A stretch of DNA of 5,235 bases from Tychonema litorale BBK16 (lineage in GTDB: Bacteria; Cyanobacteriota; Cyanobacteriia; Cyanobacteriales; Microcoleaceae): assembly GCF_021648855.1 (NCBI RefSeq), contig NZ_JAKJHX010000098.1, positions 14,983-20,217 of the forward strand, read 5' to 3'. Positions 1-5,235 of the stretch are shown here, piece by piece. The translations under genes were made by a program, and so were the position numbers. Every line of letters begins with the position of its first letter. Positions within the stretch are counted from its first letter, which is position 1. A model generated the notes under the pieces. The model was not told the origin of the DNA. It did not search any database and was given only the letters and a program-made list of their open reading frames with translations.

Positions 1-5
1 AGCCG

Positions 6-80
6 AAATGAGGAGACGGCAATGCCGTGTCCCTACCCAAAATAACATTGTAGGGAAACGGCACTGCCGTGTCCTCATTT
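6..80. repeat. Nested inverted repeat (MITE/REP-like hairpin)
   Basis: Two arms of about 31 bases (6-36 and 50-80) are reverse complements with three mismatches, around a 13-base loop. Each arm carries its own smaller palindrome: ACGGCAATGCCGT at 16-28 and ACGGCACTGCCGT at 58-70. The arms end at the loop in CCCTAC and GTAGGG. A partial further copy, TGCCGTTTCCTC, follows at 82-93. I recall CCCTAC/ACGGCA-TGCCGT hairpins as dispersed non-coding repeats in cyanobacterial genomes; that is memory, not a search. It lies just beyond the stop of the leftward gene at 115-378, so it could fold at the 3' end of that transcript, but it has no U-tract and is not a canonical terminator. Confidence 0.8.
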
Positions 81-114
81 TTGCCGTTTCCTCTATATTA
101 TTCCGGTGCAACCA

Positions 115-378
115 CTATTCCTTGACTTCCGGGCGTTTTTGGTTTTTTTTCTGGATGAATTGTTCCAAATCGGCGATCGCATCTTCAAAATCCGACAAAT
201 TAATTTTCGCAGGCCTAGCCTTCTTCGACGGACTCGAAGGCTTGGACTCAACTGTGGCCGACGGAGATTCTGCGGCTGGACTACTGGCTTCTATATAATC
301 AAACAACTCATCAAGGGACTCAAAAAATGATTGAGCCGAAGCGCGGCGTGAATCTTTTTGGTCATCATCTTCCATCAT
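115..378 (-). CDS. Small acidic hypothetical protein (87 aa)
   Basis: I do not recognise this protein. It opens with an acidic stretch (MMEDDD), has a predicted amphipathic helix at about residues 14-32 (FFESLDELFDYIE), a Ser/Ala/Pro/Lys-rich and probably disordered linker at 33-58, then a second amphipathic helix at 60-78 (FEDAIADLEQFI) and a charged tail. The two helices resemble each other. There is no signal peptide, membrane segment or catalytic motif, so a cytoplasmic adaptor-like protein is the most one can infer. ATG codons occur at 378 and 375. I prefer 378 because GGAG (386-389 on the plus strand) sits 7 bases upstream. The frame stays open to an ATG at 474, but that would add a hydrophobic stretch and lacks such a site. 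It is transcribed divergently from lpdA. The composition and the HIP1 octamer inside it (173-180) fit a resident cyanobacterial gene. Confidence 0.7.
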   Translation of the reverse strand: MMEDDDQKDSRRASAQSFFESLDELFDYIEASSPAAESPSATVESKPSSPSKKARPAKINLSDFEDAIADLEQFIQKKNQKRPEVKE

Positions 379-385
379 AATTATT

Positions 386-389
386 CTCC
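386..389 (-). promoter_or_regulatory. Ribosome binding site of the small leftward gene
   Basis: On the minus strand this reads GGAG, 7 bases before the ATG at 378. It is the main reason for choosing the 87-residue product over the 119-residue reading that would start at 474. Confidence 0.6.
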
Positions 390-677
390 ATAAGACCCTA
401 AAAATTACAAAGAAACTCTGGGGTATCCCAAAGCTTACAAATATTAGACTTGAAAACCGGATTAAAACCAGCAAGCGGATATAGCCTCCAAACCATTGAC
501 TCTGAAAAATCTCAGTTCTTCGGTCAAAGTTGTCTAATTCAACCTAGTCTAGTCGAGAATAGGGAGACAGGACTTAATGCAACGATCGCGGTTGTTCAAG
601 AATTGCGATCGCAACGCACCAACTTGAAACGACGGAAATACGGTATTTTGGCTTAAGTCTCAGATAGAAATAACACT

Positions 678-683
678 AGGAGA
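678..683 (+). promoter_or_regulatory. Ribosome binding site of lpdA
   Basis: AGGAGA ends 5 bases before the GTG at 689. It fixes this GTG as the start, and it agrees with the N-terminus expected for cyanobacterial LpdA, where [13 protein letters not shown] begins a few residues in. Confidence 0.75.
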
Positions 684-688
684 ATCAG

Positions 689-2125
689 GTGACTCAGGGA
701 TTTGATTACGATTTAGCAATTATCGGCGCTGGCGTTGGCGGACACGGGGCGGCTATACACGCGGTTAGCTGCGGGCTGAAAGTGGCAATTATCGAAGCGG
801 GCGATATGGGCGGAACTTGCGTCAACCGGGGTTGTATTCCCTCTAAGGCGCTGTTGGCGGCTGCGGGACGGGTGCGGGACTTGCGGAATGCTCACCATTT
901 GAAGACTTTGGGGATTCAGTTGGGGAGTGTGGATTTCGATCGAGGGGCGATCGCCAATCATGCTAACACTATTGTCAGCAAACTGCGTGGCGATTTGACC
1001 AACAGCCTTAAGCGTTTGAATGTTGATACGATCCAAGGTTGGGGCAAAATTGCCGGTTCTCAAAAAGTTATCATCGAAACCGATAAAGGCGAGAAAACGA
1101 TTACGGCTAAGGATATTATTCTCGCTCCCGGTTCAATTCCTTTCGTCCCCCCAGGGATAGAAATTGACGGTAAAACTGTCTTTACTAGCGACGATGCTGT
1201 GAGATTGGAATCGCTACCGAAGTGGATTGCAATTATTGGTAGTGGTTATATCGGTTTGGAATTTTCCGATATTTACACTGCATTGGGCTGCGAAGTTACG
1301 ATGATTGAGGCATTAGACCAATTGATGCCAACTTTCGATCCAGATATTGCTAAGTTAGCAGAACGGGTGTTAATTACACCTCGCGATATTGAAACAAAAG
1401 TGGGTTTGTTGGCTAAAAAGATTACTCCTGGTTCGCCCGTGATTATTGAATTAGCTGATTTCAAAACTAAAGAAATTGTCGAAGTTTTGGAAGTAGATGC
1501 TTGTTTGGTAGCGACTGGCCGAGTTCCTGTTAGTAAGAATTTGGGACTAGAAACTGCGGGTGTGGAAACGATGCGCGGCTATATTCCAGTCAACGATAAG
1601 ATGCAGGTTTTGGCTGGGGGAGAACCAGTTAAGCATTTGTGGGCGATCGGCGATGTGAATGGCAAGATGATGTTAGCGCACGCTGCGTCTGCGATGGGAA
1701 TTGCCGCGGTGGAAAATATCTGTGGGCGCGATCGGGAAATTGACTATTTGAGCATCCCAGCGGCAGCATTTACTCACCCAGAAATTAGCTATGTGGGAAT
1801 GACTGAACCTGCGGCGAAGGAGTTAGGAAAAACCGAAGGGTTTGAGGTAGCTTCTGTCAAGACTTATTTTAAGGGAAATTCTAAAGCGATTGCTGAAGGG
1901 GAAACCGACGGTACGGCTAAGGTGATTTACCGGAAAGATACGGGGGAACTATTGGGAGTTCACATTTTCGGTTTGCACGCTTCCGATTTGATTCAAGAGG
2001 CGGCAAATGCGATCGCGCAACGAGATTCTGTGCACACTTTAGCATTCCGAGTGCACACTCACCCGACCCTTTCGGAAGTGTTGGATGAGGCATTTAAGCG
2101 GGCGGCGGGAACTGGCAGTCATTAA
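689..2125 (+). CDS. lpdA: Dihydrolipoamide dehydrogenase (E3), cyanobacterial/plastid type
   Basis: This FAD enzyme (EC 1.8.1.4) reoxidises dihydrolipoyl groups with NAD+. It acts as E3 of pyruvate dehydrogenase and, by family knowledge, as L protein of glycine cleavage; it is cytosolic. The 478 residues are full length. Visible in order: the FAD Rossmann motif GAGVGG (13-18), the redox-active disulfide CVNRGC (C44, C49), the NAD-binding motif GSGYIG (184-189), ATGRVP (275-280), the second FAD contact AIGD (319-322), and the C-terminal dimerisation domain with HPTLSE, giving the catalytic pair H458 and E463. Nothing essential is missing. The start is GTG with a good Shine-Dalgarno sequence. 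It appears monocistronic in this window: upstream is a divergent gene and downstream is a hairpin repeat and a convergent pseudogene. Two HIP1 octamers lie inside (947-954, 2009-2016), typical of native cyanobacterial DNA. Identification is from motifs and from resemblance to Slr1096-type LpdA as I remember it. Confidence 0.96.
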   Translation: MTQGFDYDLAIIGAGVGGHGAAIHAVSCGLKVAIIEAGDMGGTCVNRGCIPSKALLAAAGRVRDLRNAHHLKTLGIQLGSVDFDRGAIANHANTIVSKLRGDLTNSLKRLNVDTIQGWGKIAGSQKVIIETDKGEKTITAKDIILAPGSIPFVPPGIEIDGKTVFTSDDAVRLESLPKWIAIIGSGYIGLEFSDIYTALGCEVTMIEALDQLMPTFDPDIAKLAERVLITPRDIETKVGLLAKKITPGSPVIIELADFKTKEIVEVLEVDACLVATGRVPVSKNLGLETAGVETMRGYIPVNDKMQVLAGGEPVKHLWAIGDVNGKMMLAHAASAMGIAAVENICGRDREIDYLSIPAAAFTHPEISYVGMTEPAAKELGKTEGFEVASVKTYFKGNSKAIAEGETDGTAKVIYRKDTGELLGVHIFGLHASDLIQEAANAIAQRDSVHTLAFRVHTHPTLSEVLDEAFKRAAGTGSH

Positions 2126-2174
2126 TTTGTAGAGGTGGTGCTCTTGTTTTACAGGACTTATGCACTTCGACCAA

Positions 2175-2240
2175 AGAGACCGGGTTTTTCACCTAATCTG
2201 CGGGTTATGACGAAAGATTTTCGTAAAAAACCCGGTTTCT
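2175..2240. repeat. Dispersed-type hairpin repeat between convergent genes
   Basis: Arms 2175-2189 and 2226-2240 (core ACCGGGTTTTT / AAAAACCCGGT) pair over 15 positions with a single mismatch that is G-U in RNA. The loop holds a second perfect hairpin: ACGAAA (2210-2215), GAT, TTTCGT (2219-2224). I recall this type of element (AAACCGGGTTTTT arms around CGAAA/TTTCG) as widespread in Oscillatoria/Microcoleus genomes. It lies 49 bases after the lpdA stop and 21 bases beyond the end of the HEPN remnant, so it could block read-through or protect 3' ends from both sides. There is no U-run after the stem, so a canonical intrinsic terminator is not supported. Confidence 0.75.
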
Positions 2241-2261
2241 GGCCCTCATGGGTATTCTATT

Positions 2262-2488
2262 TTATGGTAGTGGTATAATTCCGATCGCACTTTGGGCTAA
2301 TTCGATAAATTCTTCAGCTTGCGCGATCGAATCTGCGGCTTGATCGCTCATAACGGCATCAAGTTCGCCGTAATCTCCAGCATTTCGCAATTCCTGAGCT
2401 CTGATGAGGTATCGGTGAAATTTAACAGGAACTCTGCTTCAAGGCTTTGACGAGCTTTGAGAAGTAAGTTTAATTGAGCGGATGTCAT
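2262..2488 (-). pseudogene. HEPN-domain toxin, internally deleted and frameshifted
   Basis: HEPN proteins of this kind are usually four-helix-bundle RNases or toxins of about 125-130 residues, paired with an MNT partner. Here the intact start reads MTSAQLNLLLKARQSLEA. The coding then jumps frame near 2427-2437 and continues as FHRYLIRAQELRNAGDYGEL and on through DSIAQAEEFIELAQ to a stop at 2262-2264. Both pieces match what I know of the two ends of COG1895-type HEPN proteins, but roughly 50-60 central residues are gone, including the region that normally holds the YYAxF-like helix and catalytic residues. Read strictly from the ATG, the frame ends after 46 codons (stop at 2348-2350). The start overlaps the stop of the MNT gene (ATGA), so the operon structure is preserved while the product is dead. 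A sequencing indel could explain a frameshift but not the missing segment. Confidence 0.85.
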
Positions 2489-2811
2489 ATTAAAATTCCC
2501 TCTTTACGGATATTTCTGAGCAAAGGGCCTTGATAATTAGTGAATTTTTCTTCATTCATAAACTGGCAGCTAATCACTTCATCATTTTGGAGCGACAAAT
2601 CTGATACAATCTGAAGAGTTCTATCAATTTCGACCCCCGCTTGAACTGGCGCTTTGAGAACTACTAACACATCTATATCTGAATCGGGATCTGCATCGCC
2701 TCGCGCTTGGGAACCGTAGAGTACCATTGTGACAAGGCGGCTGTCGTAGAGTTGCTCGAAGTGCGATCGAAGTTGCGTTAGGATGGTTTTAAGTTTATAG
2801 TTGGCGTTCAT
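2485..2811 (-). CDS. MNT-type nucleotidyltransferase, antitoxin of HEPN/MNT pair
   Basis: A minimal nucleotidyltransferase of the DNA polymerase beta superfamily (COG1708/NTP_transf_2), 108 residues, a normal size for the family. The signature is clear: GSQARGDADPDSDIDVLVV, with G33-S34 and the metal-binding pair D45/D47, in the GSx10DxD pattern. A helix-rich N-terminus (1-25) precedes it. The segment LSLQNDEVIS (72-81) follows at the usual place of the next core strand, with acidic D77/E78 available. In studied HEPN/MNT systems the MNT protein AMPylates and silences the HEPN RNase; applying that here is inference. It is first in a leftward operon, and its TGA overlaps the ATG of the HEPN gene, but that partner is broken, so this gene is probably an orphan antitoxin. 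I see no good Shine-Dalgarno before the ATG at 2811. Confidence 0.9.
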   Translation of the reverse strand: MNANYKLKTILTQLRSHFEQLYDSRLVTMVLYGSQARGDADPDSDIDVLVVLKAPVQAGVEIDRTLQIVSDLSLQNDEVISCQFMNEEKFTNYQGPLLRNIRKEGILI

Positions 2812-2828
2812 GAGTTAAAATAGCTATG

Positions 2829-2842
2829 AGGTCGATCGACCT
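2829..2842. promoter_or_regulatory. Perfect 14-bp palindrome, possible operator
   Basis: AGGTCGATCGACCT is an exact palindrome, 17 bases upstream of the MNT start codon, in the 127-base region between the divergent MNT and ATPase genes. Position and symmetry suit a dimeric repressor site or a leader hairpin of the MNT/HEPN operon. Its centre CGATCG is a common cyanobacterial hexamer, so part of the symmetry could be due to that. Confidence 0.35.
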
Positions 2843-2895
2843 GTTTTCATCAACTACTTTCTTCAGAGTAACATTTAAGATCGAAGTCTGTTAGA

Positions 2896-2904
2896 TGTTA
2901 TACT
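2896..2904 (+). promoter_or_regulatory. Candidate extended -10 promoter of the ATPase operon
   Basis: TGT-TATACT is an extended -10 element: TG at 2896-2897 and TATACT at 2899-2904, five of six matches to TATAAT. It would start transcription near 2911 and give a leader of about 28 bases. No good -35 is visible, which an extended -10 can tolerate. The element overlaps the inverted repeat ATACTA-TTTA-TAGTAT (2900-2915). On the other strand, TTGAGC (2922-2927), 16 bases and TAGTAT (2900-2905) could serve the MNT gene. Prediction only. Confidence 0.4.
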
Positions 2905-2938
2905 ATTTATAGTATTCGTAAGCTCAAAACTATATTAT

Positions 2939-4693
2939 ATGGCAACAAAATTTGGTTTGTCAAATTTCAAGGGATTTAAGCGGCTTGACTCAATTGAAAT
3001 CAAGCCCCTGACAGTGCTTTGCGGTATAAATAGTTCTGGGAAAAGTTCAATCATCCAGAGTTTACTTTTGATGAAACAATCGAATGTGGATAGCAGCAAG
3101 CTCTCTATAGATTCTTATATTCAGGAGCCTATGGTTTTTAATGGTCTGTACGTTCGTTTAGGTGATTGGGCTGATGTAATTAACAATCATGCGGCTGACA
3201 AAGAGATTGGTTTTTCTTGGAAATTAGCAGGGGATTTTGAACAGAGAGATACAACAAGATTTTTGGATTCCAGAGAATCTGTGCCAATTGATGTAGAACT
3301 GGAGGTAAAACTCTCCTATCGCGAAAATGAAACGTCAACCACTCCAAAAGCTAACAATAAATTATTGGTGAGTTATTTTAGATTCAAGGATAAAAAAACT
3401 GATTTCTCATTGGAAATTATTCTAGCTAGCGAAGACAAATATTTACTCAAATTAAAGTGTGTTGAATTGGTTGACTTATTATTTAGATGGATGTATTATC
3501 CTCCTATATACCATAGGACTTTCGTAGATCCGAGGAAATTCACAGAAACAAAGTTTTTTCAAGAAAAATCGATTGAGGAAGTAGTATTTGATAATGTACA
3601 AGTTAAATTTGAAGGTATACTACCAACAGTTATCACAATCAATGATTTTGTCAAGCAAAGCCATAAAAATATAACTCTAGTTAACAAATATTTTACGAAT
3701 AGCCCAACAAGAGTACCAAAACACTTGTTAAAATTTATTGAAGTTCTACTCCGTGATTTAGGTATCTATATGCAGAAGAAACCTACATCTGAAAAAAAAG
3801 CAGATCTTCAGAAAATGCCTGTAACTTTGCCAGGAGATGAATTTTCTGTGTTCAAGCAAGAGAAAGAATTTGAACTTATGTATTATTATACTTCTTACCA
3901 AGTAACAGCTACTTATTTAAGAAATTTATGGTCTAGTATCAGATACATAGGGCCTCTACGTGAAGCACCAAAGCGATTTTACTTGTTTGACGATTTCAGA
4001 AGGATTGATATTGGAATTAACGGTGAATACACCCCTTTAGTTCTTGCTGTCGAACAAGAGCAGAAGATTCCTAAATATTACAGATGTCTTTATCAAGGAA
4101 AACGGATCGAAGCATACGAACTCCGAGAGTCAGACAAAATGCTAGAAGCAGTTAACTGGTGGTTATCCGAATGTATGAAATTACCTAATATCACTTCTGT
4201 AGTTGGCTTAGGTGGCGTTCCAGGTCAAGTTAAATTAAACTCATCTGGAATAGATGTATATCTACCAGATGTCGGATTTGGTGTCAGTCAAATTTTGCCA
4301 ATTTTAGTAGAATGCTTGCGGACACAAGCAGAAGAAACAATTGTTTTAGAGCAGCCAGAGATTCATTTGCATCCTTCCTTACAGTCAAAGCTTGCTGATT
4401 TTTTTATTTGCATGGCTAAGTCTGGAAAAAAATTAGTTATCGAAACTCATAGCGAACATTTAATCAACCGATTGTGCCTGCGAATTGCCCAAGAAGAATC
4501 TGGTGAAGTTAAAGAGCTTTTAAATACTCTTTTCGTGAGTTTTGATGAGAAGCAGAAAACTTCGGTTGTAAAATCAATTCAAATTAATGAGTTTGGCGAG
4601 ATCCAAAATTGGCCAGTTGGCTTCTTTGATGAAAATGACGCGCGGGATTTAATGGAAGCAACTTTGAAGAAAAGGATGGCAAAGTTTAGATAA
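2939..4693 (+). CDS. ABC/OLD-like AAA ATPase with DUF3696-type C-terminus
   Basis: A 584-residue soluble SMC/ABC-type ATPase. The N-terminus FGLSNFKGFK is the usual first strand. Walker A is GINSSGKS (29-36, K35). A long, variable lid/insertion region follows (about 50-330), then RYIGPLREAPKRFY (335-348). The ABC-signature-like segment is PDVGFGVSQ (443-451), and Walker B with catalytic glutamate is TIVLEQPE (467-474, E474), followed by HLHP (476-479). The switch histidine is in IETHSEH (H504). The last about 55 residues, with EFGEIQNWPVGFFDE (551-565), match my memory of DUF3696. No TOPRIM nuclease motifs follow the switch region, so it is not a classic OLD nuclease. It probably powers or senses for the protein encoded directly downstream. 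Related ATPases occur in anti-phage systems such as Septu and PARIS, but I cannot assign it to a named system. The ATG has no evident Shine-Dalgarno. The gene is AT-rich and free of HIP1, unlike lpdA. Confidence 0.9.
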   Translation: MATKFGLSNFKGFKRLDSIEIKPLTVLCGINSSGKSSIIQSLLLMKQSNVDSSKLSIDSYIQEPMVFNGLYVRLGDWADVINNHAADKEIGFSWKLAGDFEQRDTTRFLDSRESVPIDVELEVKLSYRENETSTTPKANNKLLVSYFRFKDKKTDFSLEIILASEDKYLLKLKCVELVDLLFRWMYYPPIYHRTFVDPRKFTETKFFQEKSIEEVVFDNVQVKFEGILPTVITINDFVKQSHKNITLVNKYFTNSPTRVPKHLLKFIEVLLRDLGIYMQKKPTSEKKADLQKMPVTLPGDEFSVFKQEKEFELMYYYTSYQVTATYLRNLWSSIRYIGPLREAPKRFYLFDDFRRIDIGINGEYTPLVLAVEQEQKIPKYYRCLYQGKRIEAYELRESDKMLEAVNWWLSECMKLPNITSVVGLGGVPGQVKLNSSGIDVYLPDVGFGVSQILPILVECLRTQAEETIVLEQPEIHLHPSLQSKLADFFICMAKSGKKLVIETHSEHLINRLCLRIAQEESGEVKELLNTLFVSFDEKQKTSVVKSIQINEFGEIQNWPVGFFDENDARDLMEATLKKRMAKFR

Positions 4694-5235
4694 TGAGAAA
4701 ATATTTAGATCCTGTCTATTTAGCTGTCAGTGAAGAAGCCTGGCAATCCAGACGTTATTTTGAAATTTTTCAGTCTCTTAACTCATTATTAAAAAATATT
4801 GAAGATATCGAACGAGATACAGATAATTTATATCAGTTAGTTAAGTTCAAGTTTAGTGAAGGGCTGTTGGCAGAAATATACCGTAATAATCCTTTTAAAA
4901 ATCAGCCTGAAGTTGAACAGTATTACACGAGATTTTTTAAGGATAAAATTATCCCGGAATTGTTTAGAAGATTTGATTTTTGTCCTGGCTTATGTACACC
5001 ATTAACTCAAGATAGCAGTTTTGGTAATTTTGCTAATGAATTAGTTCCTGAAGATGTCCTAAATGAATGGAATTTGTTGATTGAGAAATGCTTGTTTTGT
5101 AATTATACTGACTTACTACACTTGGTAAGTCCTGCTGTTTGTCAGACGATAATGGTAGAAACTGATAACATTTCAATTACTGAAAAAATCTTGGTGGCTA
5201 AAGATGTCAAACAGCTATTTGATGTAACTGATTTT
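4693..5235 (+). CDS. Unknown partner of the ATPase, 3' end missing
   Basis: I do not recognise this protein. The frame opens with ATG at 4693, sharing one base with the ATPase stop (TAATG), and stays open for 181 codons to the window edge, so the C-terminus is missing. There is no near Shine-Dalgarno; AAGGA at 4672-4676 is too far, so termination-reinitiation coupling is likely. It begins MRKYLDPVYLAVSEEAW. The visible part is mostly helical, charged and aromatic, without signal peptide or membrane segment. Cysteines group as C97-P-G-L-C101 and C133-L-F-C136, which could form a four-cysteine metal site, though the spacing is unproven. No HNH, TOPRIM, PD-(D/E)XK or protease motif is evident so far; an effector domain could lie beyond the edge. 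Its AT-rich composition matches the ATPase gene, which suggests the two were acquired and function together. Confidence 0.85.
   Translation, partial: MRKYLDPVYLAVSEEAWQSRRYFEIFQSLNSLLKNIEDIERDTDNLYQLVKFKFSEGLLAEIYRNNPFKNQPEVEQYYTRFFKDKIIPELFRRFDFCPGLCTPLTQDSSFGNFANELVPEDVLNEWNLLIEKCLFCNYTDLLHLVSPAVCQTIMVETDNISITEKILVAKDVKQLFDVTDF

Larger units (their letters stand above)
379..688. other. Divergent intergenic region, small gene / lpdA
   Basis: About 310 bases without a convincing gene. A 68-codon plus-strand frame at 450-656 has no ribosome binding site and no recognisable protein features, so I treat it as chance. The region must hold promoters for both flanking genes, but I see no strong sigma-70 pair for lpdA. 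A weak leftward candidate is TTGGGA, 16 bases, TGTAAT, within about 404-434. The most structured part is a perfect 12-bp palindrome TTGCGATCGCAA (603-614), which contains a HIP1 octamer and is flanked by TTCAAG (595-600) and CTTGAA (623-628), themselves inverted. Because HIP1 is abundant in cyanobacteria, this need not be an operator. Confidence 0.5.

Noticed and set aside
8..330. Two plus-strand frames (8-298 and 106-330) over the small leftward gene
   Set aside because: They run through the repeat and antisense to the better-supported leftward gene, and have no ribosome binding site or protein character.
603..614. Palindrome TTGCGATCGCAA as an lpdA operator
   Set aside because: It is essentially a HIP1 octamer, itself palindromic and abundant in cyanobacteria; two extra symmetric bases on each side are weak evidence.
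450..656. Plus-strand frame of 68 codons upstream of lpdA
   Set aside because: No Shine-Dalgarno, no recognisable domain, low-information sequence, and it fills the divergent promoter region. Treated as a chance frame.
713..1464. Minus-strand frames inside lpdA (713-1063, 1273-1464)
   Set aside because: Antisense shadows of the well-supported lpdA coding sequence.
2175..2240. Canonical Rho-independent terminator for lpdA
   Set aside because: The stem is strong, but no run of T follows it on either strand outside the arms. Kept as a repeat with possible 3'-end function only.
4451..4693. OLD-family TOPRIM nuclease domain at the ATPase C-terminus
   Set aside because: Only about 80 residues follow the switch histidine, they match DUF3696, and there is no TOPRIM Glu plus DxD pattern.
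2939..5235. Assignment to Septu (PtuA/PtuB)
   Set aside because: The ATPase class is similar, but the visible part of the partner has no HNH motif and the DUF3696-type tail is not a feature I associate with PtuA. No named system is claimed.

Overview
The window looks like chromosome from a filamentous cyanobacterium, probably of the Oscillatoria/Microcoleus type. The evidence is a dihydrolipoamide dehydrogenase of the cyanobacterial/plastid type, four copies of the HIP1 octamer GCGATCGC in the first 2.1 kb (173-180, 605-612, 947-954, 2009-2016), and two dispersed-repeat hairpins of kinds I recall as common in such genomes. The genus is inference. No RNA gene, CRISPR array or transposase was seen.

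Left part (1-2125): a nested inverted repeat (6-80) lies downstream of a short leftward gene for an 86-87 residue acidic protein of unknown function (115-378). A divergent intergenic region of about 310 bases separates it from lpdA (689-2125, GTG start). LpdA is the E3 flavoenzyme of pyruvate dehydrogenase and probably of the glycine cleavage system. Every catalytic motif I can check is intact. This half is ordinary housekeeping chromosome.

Middle part (2126-2938): a hairpin repeat (2175-2240) lies between lpdA and a leftward toxin-antitoxin type pair. The MNT nucleotidyltransferase (2485-2811) is complete. Its translationally coupled HEPN partner (2262-2488) is a wreck: the N-terminal start and the C-terminal part survive in different reading frames, and the central helices are missing. 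The pair is therefore probably an orphaned antitoxin beside a dead toxin. The region upstream of it (2812-2938) is divergent, with a perfect 14-bp palindrome and a second small inverted repeat on which candidate promoters for both directions overlap.

Right part (2939-5235): an AT-rich, HIP1-free two-gene operon. Gene one is a complete 584-residue ABC/OLD-like AAA ATPase with a DUF3696-type C-terminus. Gene two overlaps its stop by one base (TAATG) and runs off the window after 181 codons; I do not recognise it. The architecture (SMC-like ATPase plus a tightly coupled unknown partner, next to HEPN/MNT remnants, different base composition) fits an accessory and possibly anti-phage cassette. The defence role is inference. 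The partner gene is the most interesting unknown here, and its end lies outside the window.
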